In this document: positions 31,551 through 37,609 of the stretch, piece by piece | How the letters are laid out: every line of letters begins with the position of its first letter | Numbering within the stretch: position 1 is the stretch's first letter | Assembly: GCA_011774835.1 (NCBI GenBank) | Contig: JAACAK010000012.1 | Location: 44,393-82,001 of the forward strand | Length of the DNA stretch: 37,609 bases | Direction of reading: 5' to 3' | DNA from: Candidatus Kutchimonas denitrificans | Lineage (GTDB): Bacteria; Gemmatimonadota; Gemmatimonadetes; Palauibacterales; KS3-K002 | Translations under genes and position numbers: made by a program | The notes under the pieces: generated by a model | Seen by the model: only the letters and a program-made list of their open reading frames with translations | Databases searched by the model: none | What the model was told of the DNA's origin: nothing

Positions 31551-33185
31551 ATGAATAGGAGCATCGGCCAGCTCGCCAAGAGTCCCAGCTTCGCTCAGGG
31601 CTGTCCGACGACCACTGAACCGTCAGCGTGCGCCCGCCACACGCAGGGAATGCACAAATTGAGTGCGAAAGATCTGGCCCGGATGGGGGCTGACACCAGC
31701 TGGTTCAAGCAGACAGACGAGAGCGGCGAGCCGATAATACCCGGCCAAGATATTCGTCTGGAAATAGACCGCGTGTGGCGGCGACGCTTGCGGGAGCGCC
31801 TGCGACGCATCGTCCGGGTCACGAGCCTGATGCTCGGCGACTCGTTGGCGGTAATGGTCGGTCTCGTGTTGGCGGGCGCGATGGCGGCGGCTACCATACC
31901 GATCAACCCGGTGGAGGGCGTGAGCCACTATTTCCTGCCGCCGAATACGATTCCAGCTTTCTTGATCCTTCAGATTCTCGTCCTTGCGGCCGCCGGCGCA
32001 TACGGTAGCCGAACGGTGCAGCCTTACGTGCGGGTCGGCCTGGCAAGCGTCATGGGGTCGGTGATCTTCTTCACCGGCCTTCACATCTACTCCAGCCTCG
32101 CTCTGACCACCGAGCCGATCACGTTAGCAGGGAGCTCGGCGCTCCTCTTCCTGCTGAGCGGCCGCAAGATCGCCCGCGGGAGCTACAGGAGGCTGCGTCG
32201 CGCCGGTGTTGGGCTGCGCAAGGTGGCGCTCATCACCACGCCAGACGGGGCGGTGAAGGACGCGGCGCGGATCGCCCGCGAGCGCGACAACCGGGTTCGT
32301 GTGTGCGAGACCATCGTGGTCGAGCGACCCACGAATGGCGGGCGCGAGTGGGCGCTGCGCGCCATCGATCGCGTGAGCCGCGACGCGTCGCTGGCGGGGA
32401 TCGTGCTGTCGGTGGACACACCTCCCGGGCTCGTCCGGGCGGTAGTTTGCGGCTGCAAGGAGCGAGGACTTCCCATATTCTGCGTGCCGCCGTTCCTGCA
32501 GGAATTCAGCCCCGACGTGCGCCCCGAGTCGGACGGGCCGCTCCGCTTCCTCGAGCTGGTGAGACCGGCGCCCAAGCTCCCCGAGATGACGGTGAAGCGG
32601 GTCATCGACGTGGTGGGGGCGACGCTGGGACTTGTCCTCCTGGCGCCAGTCATCTTCGTGCTGGCCGTATTGATCAAGCTCGACTCGCCCGGCCCGGCCT
32701 TCTTCTGGCAGACCCGCGTTGGCCTCGGCGGTCGTCCCTTCAGGATGCTGAAGCTGCGGACCATGGTGGCTGGAGCTGACTCGCAGAAGAAGGCTCTCGC
32801 CCACCTGAATGGCTCCGGTGACTGGCGTCTGTTCAAGGTGGCGACCGATCCGCGGGTCACCCGCTTTGGTCGCTTCCTTCGCAGATACAGTCTGGATGAG
32901 GTTCCGCAACTCTGGAACGTGATTCGGGGCGAGATGAGCCTGGTGGGCCCGCGTCCTTTTTTCATTGACGATCTCGAATTCTACGAGTCTCATCATTTCC
33001 GGCGCTACAGCGTGCTGCCCGGGATCACCGGCGAATGGCAGGTGAACGGGCGCAGCCACGTGAAGGATTTCGACGCTGTCGTGGCCAAAGATCTCCACTA
33101 TATTCGGAACTGGTCCATTGGCCGCGATATCTCGATTCTGCTCAAGACCTTGCCGGCGGTCATTCGGGGCGAAGGCGCCATGTAG
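31551..33185 (+). CDS. Polyprenyl-phosphate sugar-1-phosphate transferase (exopolysaccharide initiation)
   Basis: This 544-residue WcaJ/PssY-type enzyme starts a surface polysaccharide by moving a sugar-1-phosphate from a nucleotide sugar to undecaprenyl phosphate. Up to five N-terminal helices (about 88-210) come first, then a Rossmann-like cytoplasmic part (KVALITTPDGAV). The bacterial sugar transferase domain runs from about 345 to 540: VKRVIDVVGATLGLVLL (re-entrant helix), KLRTMVAGAD, SLDEVPQLWNVIRGEMSLVG with PRP, and LPGITGEWQVNGR. ATG 31551 has only a distant AGAGG; ATG 31650 is an alternative that keeps all domains. It is transcribed away from the Wzi-like gene and towards cysQ and sat-cysC. 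Which sugar it uses cannot be told. Confidence 0.88.
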   Translation: MNRSIGQLAKSPSFAQGCPTTTEPSACARHTQGMHKLSAKDLARMGADTSWFKQTDESGEPIIPGQDIRLEIDRVWRRRLRERLRRIVRVTSLMLGDSLAVMVGLVLAGAMAAATIPINPVEGVSHYFLPPNTIPAFLILQILVLAAAGAYGSRTVQPYVRVGLASVMGSVIFFTGLHIYSSLALTTEPITLAGSSALLFLLSGRKIARGSYRRLRRAGVGLRKVALITTPDGAVKDAARIARERDNRVRVCETIVVERPTNGGREWALRAIDRVSRDASLAGIVLSVDTPPGLVRAVVCGCKERGLPIFCVPPFLQEFSPDVRPESDGPLRFLELVRPAPKLPEMTVKRVIDVVGATLGLVLLAPVIFVLAVLIKLDSPGPAFFWQTRVGLGGRPFRMLKLRTMVAGADSQKKALAHLNGSGDWRLFKVATDPRVTRFGRFLRRYSLDEVPQLWNVIRGEMSLVGPRPFFIDDLEFYESHHFRRYSVLPGITGEWQVNGRSHVKDFDAVVAKDLHYIRNWSIGRDISILLKTLPAVIRGEGAM

Positions 33186-33256
33186 TCGGCAAGGCGCGGC
33201 GTGCCTCCGAGCCACACGTCCCGGACGAACGCCGGCGCACAAGGCCCTCCAAAGAC

Positions 33257-33292
33257 GGGGAGCGGTTTCGTGTTGACGCGATGGCGCTCCCC
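33257..33292. other. Inverted repeat after the sugar transferase gene
   Basis: GGGGAGCG (33257-33264) pairs exactly with CGCTCCCC (33285-33292) across a 20-base loop. It lies in the 164-base gap before cysQ. No T-run follows on either strand, so it is a weak terminator candidate or a message-processing stem. Confidence 0.35.
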
Positions 33293-33349
33293 ACTTCTGT
33301 GTAAGTCCCACCCTCACCGACGGAGAGGCTCGTAAGAGGTCGGGCAAAG

Positions 33350-34138
33350 ATGATTAAGGACGTTGTGGCAGCGGCCCAGTCCGCCGGGAGGATCATACAG
33401 GAGGTCGGCGATTCCGAGTTCGACGTGGACAGCAAAGGAAATGCGGGGCCGGTGACACGTGCCGACCGCATGGCCGATGAGCTGCTCAAGACGCACCTTC
33501 TCGACCTGGCACCGATCGGCTGGTTGTCCGAGGAAACCGCTGACGACCGAAAACGCCTCGATGAGCGGCGCCTCTGGATCGTCGACCCGCTCGACGGCAC
33601 CCGAGAGTTCGTCAAACGGTTGCCCGAATACTGCGTCGCCATCGCGCTCGTGGAAGGGGGTGAACCCGTTCTCGGGGTTGTTCACAACCCGACCAGCGGT
33701 GATACATTCTGGGCGGTGCGCGGCGGCGGCTCGTTCCGCAACGGGTCACCGGTCCGGGTCGCCGAAGGCCGGCGGCTACTGGCTTCCCGGTCCGAGTTGA
33801 ACCGTGGCGAGTTCGAACCGTTCGAGGACGAGTGGGATGTGGTGCCGACCGGCAGCATCCAGTACAAGCTCGCCCTGGTCGGTGCCGGTGAAGCGGCCGC
33901 CACCTTGTCCCGAGGACCCAAGCACGAGTGGGACGTCTGCGCCGGCGCGCTGATCGTCTCGGAGGCCGGCGGCCTGGTGACCGAGCTGGCGGGCGGGAAG
34001 CTGACCTTCAATCGGCCCTTTCCCAAGGTCAGAGGGATCCTGGCGGGCGCTCCGGATGCGTACGCCCGGGCGGGTGAACAATTGAACGCCATCGGTCCGT
34101 CCGACCGTATGTCCGAGCTGGAAGGAAAGACAGAGTGA
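33350..34138 (+). CDS. cysQ: 3'(2'),5'-bisphosphate nucleotidase CysQ
   Basis: This 262-residue Mg-dependent phosphatase of the inositol monophosphatase fold removes the 3'-phosphate from PAP (and PAPS), the toxic by-product of sulfotransferases and PAPS reduction. Visible motifs are VTRADRMADELL (35-46), WLSEETADD with E61/E62 as metal ligands, WIVDPLDGTREF (76-87; D79, D82) and HEWDVCAGALIVSEAGG (192-208; D195). The length is normal. The DPLDGTREF plus HEWDVCAG pattern is closer to CysQ than to inositol phosphatases, and its place directly before sat-cysC supports the choice. ATG at 33350 has GAGG about 10 bases upstream. It probably belongs to one transcript with sat-cysC. Confidence 0.88.
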   Translation: MIKDVVAAAQSAGRIIQEVGDSEFDVDSKGNAGPVTRADRMADELLKTHLLDLAPIGWLSEETADDRKRLDERRLWIVDPLDGTREFVKRLPEYCVAIALVEGGEPVLGVVHNPTSGDTFWAVRGGGSFRNGSPVRVAEGRRLLASRSELNRGEFEPFEDEWDVVPTGSIQYKLALVGAGEAAATLSRGPKHEWDVCAGALIVSEAGGLVTELAGGKLTFNRPFPKVRGILAGAPDAYARAGEQLNAIGPSDRMSELEGKTE

Positions 34139-34206
34139 GACGACCCGGAACCGCGAGTGTGGGCAGCGGCATTGCGATCCCTCACACCTGATCGGAGTGT
34201 TCGAGC

Positions 34207-35937
34207 TTGACTGATCATCTCATCGCGCCTCACGGTGGCACCCTCGTCGACCTTCTCGTGGATGCCGAGCGAGCAGCCGAGCTGCAGGCCGCCTCGCGCG
34301 ATTGGCCCTCGTGGGACGTCACCGAACGGCAACTCTGCGACCTGGAGCTGCTGCTGAACGGTGGATTCTCCCCCCTGCAAGGCTTCATGACGCGGACCGA
34401 CTACGAGTCGGTGCGCGATGATCTGCGGCTGAACACCGGGGTGCTGTGGCCGATACCGATCACGCTGGACGTCCCAAAAGAACTGGCCGGACAGCTCGAA
34501 GAGGGATCGATGCTGGCGCTACGCGATAACGAAGGCGTGATGCTGGCGGCGCTGCACGTGGAGGACGTTTGGGAGCCCGACCGGAGGGCGGAAGCGAAGC
34601 AGGTCTTCGGGACGACGAGCCCGGAACACCCGGGTGTGGCCTACCTGGAAAGCTGTCACCCGTTCTACGTCGGGGGGCGCCTGGAAGGTCTCCAGCCGCC
34701 GATTCACTACGACTTTCGCGAGCTCCGCAACACGCCGGCTGAGGTGCGCGAGGGCTTCGGGCGTCTCGGCTGGCGCCGCGTGGTCGCGTTCCAGACGCGC
34801 AACCCGATGCACCGGGCGCATCAGGAGCTGACGCTGCGCGCTGCCAAGGACGCGGAAGCCAACCTGCTCATCCATCCCGTGGTCGGCATGACCAAGCCCG
34901 GCGACGTGGACCATTACACGCGAGTCCGCTGCTATCAGGCACTGCTGCCACGATACCCGCACAACACGGCGAGGCTGTCGCTGCTGCCCCTCGCGATGCG
35001 GCTGGCCGGACCGCGTGAGGCGGTCTGGCACGCGATCATCCGGAAGAACTTCGGCTGTACGCATCTCATCGTCGGACGCGACCACGCGGGTCCAGGATCC
35101 GACTCGACGGGCCGGCCGTTCTACGGCCCTTACGACGCGCAGGAGCTGCTGAAGGAACACGAGGAAGAGCTCGGAGTCACGATGGTACCCTTCCGAATGA
35201 TGGTCTACGCCGAGGACCTGGATAAGTACGTGCCGGATGACGAGGTTCCCGAAGGGGCCCGGTCGCTGTCGATATCCGGGACCGATCTACGCCGTCGGCT
35301 GGCCGAAGGGCGCGAGATCCCCGCGTGGTTCACCTATCCCGAGGTGGCGGAGGAATTGCGCCGCAGTCACCCACCCCGCCACAAACAGGGGTTCACGGTC
35401 TTTTTCACTGGACTCTCGGGCTCGGGCAAATCGACCATCGCCAACGCGTTACTGGTAAAGCTACTCGAGATGGGCGGCCGACCGGTGACGCTGCTGGACG
35501 GTGACATCGTTCGCAAGAACCTGTCCTCCGAGCTCGGCTTCTCCAAGGAGCACCGGGACATCAACATCCGCCGCATCGGCTTCGTGGCCTCGGAGATCAC
35601 CAAGAACGGCGGGATCGCGATCTGCGCCCCGATCGCGCCCTACGACTCGGTGCGCAGGGAGGTCCGTCGTATGATCGAGCCGGTGGGCGGTTTTGTCCTG
35701 GTTCACGTGGCCACACCGCTGGAAGTATGCGAGGAGCGCGACCGCAAGGGACTCTACGCCAAGGCGCGCGCCGGCATCATCAAGGAATTCACGGGAATCT
35801 CCGACCCCTACGAGGCACCGACGGTCGCCGATGTGGTTGTCGACACCAGCGAAACGCTGCCGGAGGAGGCCGCCCAACAGATCATCCTCCAACTCGAGCG
35901 GGAAGGCTTCATCGCAGCGGACCGAAGCTTGCTGTAG
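34207..35937 (+). CDS. sat/cysC: Bifunctional ATP sulfurylase / APS kinase
   Basis: This 576-residue fusion makes PAPS from sulfate and two ATP. Residues 1-385 are ATP sulfurylase: GGFSPLQGFM near 52-61, QTRNPMHRAH (196-205) for ATP binding, and GRDHAGPGSD. Residues 394-576 are APS kinase: FFTGLSGSGKST with Walker A, LLDGDIVRKNLSSELGFSKE, and the RDINIRRIGFVASEI helix. All key motifs are intact in both halves. The start is a TTG at 34207 with GGAG nine bases upstream; the N-terminus MTDHLIAPHGG is typical. It is followed after 44 bases by an anion permease gene and preceded by cysQ, a compact sulfate-activation set. The presence of APS kinase means PAPS can be supplied to a sulfotransferase as well as to reduction. 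Confidence 0.95.
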   Translation: MTDHLIAPHGGTLVDLLVDAERAAELQAASRDWPSWDVTERQLCDLELLLNGGFSPLQGFMTRTDYESVRDDLRLNTGVLWPIPITLDVPKELAGQLEEGSMLALRDNEGVMLAALHVEDVWEPDRRAEAKQVFGTTSPEHPGVAYLESCHPFYVGGRLEGLQPPIHYDFRELRNTPAEVREGFGRLGWRRVVAFQTRNPMHRAHQELTLRAAKDAEANLLIHPVVGMTKPGDVDHYTRVRCYQALLPRYPHNTARLSLLPLAMRLAGPREAVWHAIIRKNFGCTHLIVGRDHAGPGSDSTGRPFYGPYDAQELLKEHEEELGVTMVPFRMMVYAEDLDKYVPDDEVPEGARSLSISGTDLRRRLAEGREIPAWFTYPEVAEELRRSHPPRHKQGFTVFFTGLSGSGKSTIANALLVKLLEMGGRPVTLLDGDIVRKNLSSELGFSKEHRDINIRRIGFVASEITKNGGIAICAPIAPYDSVRREVRRMIEPVGGFVLVHVATPLEVCEERDRKGLYAKARAGIIKEFTGISDPYEAPTVADVVVDTSETLPEEAAQQIILQLEREGFIAADRSLL

Positions 35938-35981
35938 CCGCCTCCGCCGCCCATGATCGGGTAGGAGAAGGGAGCACGCGG

Positions 35982-37609
35982 ATGGGTTGGGACGCCTGGT
36001 TCACGCTCGCGGTATTGATCGTCACCGTCGCGGCTCTGGCCCGCGAGTTCCTGCCTCCTTCCGCCATAATCCTCAGCGCGGTCATCGTCCTCCTCGTGGC
36101 CGGCGTCGTCACTCCCGGTCAGGCCCTCATCGGCTTCAGCAATCCGGCGCCCGTCACCGTCGCTGCCCTGTACATCCTGGCTCGAGCTGTGGAGAAAACG
36201 GGGGCACTGCAGCCTGTGGTGAGGTCCACCCTCGGTGCCGGGAAAGGGGCCCGCCGCTCTCTGACGCGCCTGGTCGGACCGGCCGCAACCGCCTCCGCCT
36301 TCCTCAACAACACCCCGATCGTCGCCATGCTGGTGCCTCAGGTCGCCAACTGGGCCGACCGCTCGGGCCACTCGCCCTCCCGGTACCTGATGCCCCTATC
36401 TTTCGCTGCGATCCTCGGCGGAATGGTCACCCTTATCGGCACCTCCACGAACCTGGTGATCTCCGGTCTGCTCGAGGCCTCCGGGCAGCCGCCCCTGGCC
36501 ATGTTCGAGATTTCGCCCGTCGGCTTGCCGGTGGCACTGGTCGGGCTGTTGCTCATCGTGCTGTTGACTCCGCTCCTGGTGCCGGAACGGCGCCCCGCAC
36601 GGCGCGAGCTGGAAGAGGAGGGACGCGAGTTCGTGGTACACCTCGAGGTCGTGCCCGAGGGGCCGCTGGACGGGCAGGAGGTCGAGCGCGGCGGCCTTCG
36701 TCATCTCCAGGGCGTCTACCTGGTGGAGATCGAACGCGCTGGCGAGTCGATCGCACCGGTGACGCCGACAACCGTCCTGGCAGGCGGCGATCGCCTGACC
36801 TTCGTCGGTACGGCGGAGCTGATCGTGGACCTGCAGAGCACGAGAGGCCTCGTGTCCACCGAGCAGGAACACGTCGGCGAGTTCGATACCAGCCGCCACA
36901 CGTTTTTCGAGGCGGTGGTGGGCGCGGCCTCGCCGCTGGTCGGTAAGACCCTCAAGGAGGTGGGCTTTCGCGGTCGCTATCAGGCCGCCGTCGTCGCCAT
37001 CCACCGTGCCGGCCACCGGGTCAAGGCGAAGCTGGGGTCGGTGCGCCTCCGGGTCGGCGACACCCTATTGCTGCTGGCGGGCCAGGACTTTCGCCGGCAA
37101 TGGCGCGACCGCAACGACTTCCTGCTCGTCTCGCGGCTCGGTGGTGCTCCCCCGGCGGCGACGCGCAAAGCCGGCTGGGTCGGTCTGATCGGGCTCGCCA
37201 TCGTCGTCGGTGCCGGCCTCGGCCTGCTTCCGATCCTCCACCTCTCGCTGCTCGGCGCGGCGGCGCTGGTCATCTCCGGCATACTCACACCGGGCGAAGC
37301 CCGCAACGCGATCGATCTGGACGTGATCCTCGTTATCGCCGGCGCCTTCGGACTCGGATCGGCCATGCAGAGCTCGGGCCTCGCCGACACGGGTGCTGAT
37401 CTCGTCATTCAAGCTTTCGGACCCTTCGGGCCACGCGGCGCGCTGCTCGGTATCGTGCTCGCCACGATCGGCCTGCTCACGATCATCACGAACAACGCGG
37501 CGGCGGTTCTGATGTTCCCGATCGCCATGTCCACCGCCGCTGGAGCCGGTTACGACCCGCGAGCCTTCGCCATCGCCCTCGCCATTGCCGCGTCGGCGTC
37601 GTTCATGAC
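35982..37609 (+). CDS. SLC13/SAC1-type anion (probably sulfate) permease with RCK_C domains, truncated by the window edge
   Basis: At least 542 residues are coded before the window ends with no stop. The protein begins with helices (about 7-60) and has AFLNNTPIVAMLVP (106-119), a half-site of the SLC13 family. A matching half-site, TNNAAAVLMFP (about 503-513), appears in the second half. Between them, residues 200-395 are soluble and carry two TrkA-C-like regions (LDGQEVERGGLRHLQGVYLV, then VGKTLKEVGFRGRYQAAVVA). This layout is that of the SAC1/SLT-type sulfate and anion permeases, with cytoplasmic regulatory domains. The ATG at 35982 has GGGAG seven bases upstream. Its place right after sat-cysC suggests sulfate uptake; other anions are possible. 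Confidence 0.85.
   Translation, partial: MGWDAWFTLAVLIVTVAALAREFLPPSAIILSAVIVLLVAGVVTPGQALIGFSNPAPVTVAALYILARAVEKTGALQPVVRSTLGAGKGARRSLTRLVGPAATASAFLNNTPIVAMLVPQVANWADRSGHSPSRYLMPLSFAAILGGMVTLIGTSTNLVISGLLEASGQPPLAMFEISPVGLPVALVGLLLIVLLTPLLVPERRPARRELEEEGREFVVHLEVVPEGPLDGQEVERGGLRHLQGVYLVEIERAGESIAPVTPTTVLAGGDRLTFVGTAELIVDLQSTRGLVSTEQEHVGEFDTSRHTFFEAVVGAASPLVGKTLKEVGFRGRYQAAVVAIHRAGHRVKAKLGSVRLRVGDTLLLLAGQDFRRQWRDRNDFLLVSRLGGAPPAATRKAGWVGLIGLAIVVGAGLGLLPILHLSLLGAAALVISGILTPGEARNAIDLDVILVIAGAFGLGSAMQSSGLADTGADLVIQAFGPFGPRGALLGIVLATIGLLTIITNNAAAVLMFPIAMSTAAGAGYDPRAFAIALAIAASASFM

Noticed and set aside
1-37609. CRISPR arrays, insertion sequences, prophage genes, tRNA or rRNA genes
   Set aside because: Reading the intergenic regions on both strands showed no regular repeats, transposase or integrase motifs, tRNA cloverleaf or rRNA-like sequence.

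Overview
The window is a high-GC, gene-dense bacterial segment, open at its right edge. It encodes a diderm: LptF/LptG, lipoproteins, a Wzi-type outer membrane protein and a giant SprA-type outer membrane translocon. SprA together with a bacterial glutaminyl-cyclase-like M28 lipoprotein, a type IV pilus motor set (PilB, PilT, PilC) and a fused ATP sulfurylase/APS kinase suggests the FCB side of the tree. Gemmatimonadota is my best guess, but this is inference from gene content; there is no rRNA or marker gene here to prove it.

Left block (378-5359): genes for surface glycans. A GT-C type membrane glycosyltransferase on + meets, on -, a GT2 glycosyltransferase with a membrane tail, a PAPS-dependent sulfotransferase and a SAM methyltransferase. 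Next on - come pilC, pilT and pilB (5563-9824) and a double helix-hairpin-helix ComEA protein (9909-10574), a set that suits twitching and DNA uptake. Upstream of these on the same strand lie the M28/glutaminyl-cyclase-like lipoprotein (10655-11623) and the 2096-residue SprA homologue (11620-17910). The lipoprotein start codon (TTG) overlaps the SprA stop (TTGA), with its ribosome site inside sprA.

Middle block (17971-24341): lptF and lptG are divergent from sprA and overlap at ATGA. They are followed by a strong intrinsic terminator that serves the opposite strand. That strand carries a degenerate GGDEF protein (EGHGV in place of GG[D/E]EF) and a zinc-ribbon protein. A TPR protein preceded by a possible 44-codon small ORF, a 41-residue lipoprotein with a palindrome in its leader, and a single-domain response regulator follow.

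Right-middle block (24338-29535): a - strand run of a two-motif acyltransferase, a COG3014-like lipoprotein and an LpoB-like lipoprotein, then a small unknown protein, a small membrane protein on + and a VanZ-family protein.

Right block (29549-37609): a Wzi-like outer membrane protein is divergent from a polyprenyl-phosphate sugar-1-phosphate transferase. On the + strand this is followed by CysQ (PAP phosphatase), a bifunctional Sat-CysC (sulfate to PAPS) and a truncated SLC13/SAC1-type anion permease with RCK_C domains. With the sulfotransferase at the left end, the window holds a possible complete route from sulfate uptake to a sulfated surface glycan and removal of the PAP by-product.

All functions are calls from motifs and family memory. 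No similarity search, structure prediction or composition calculation was run.
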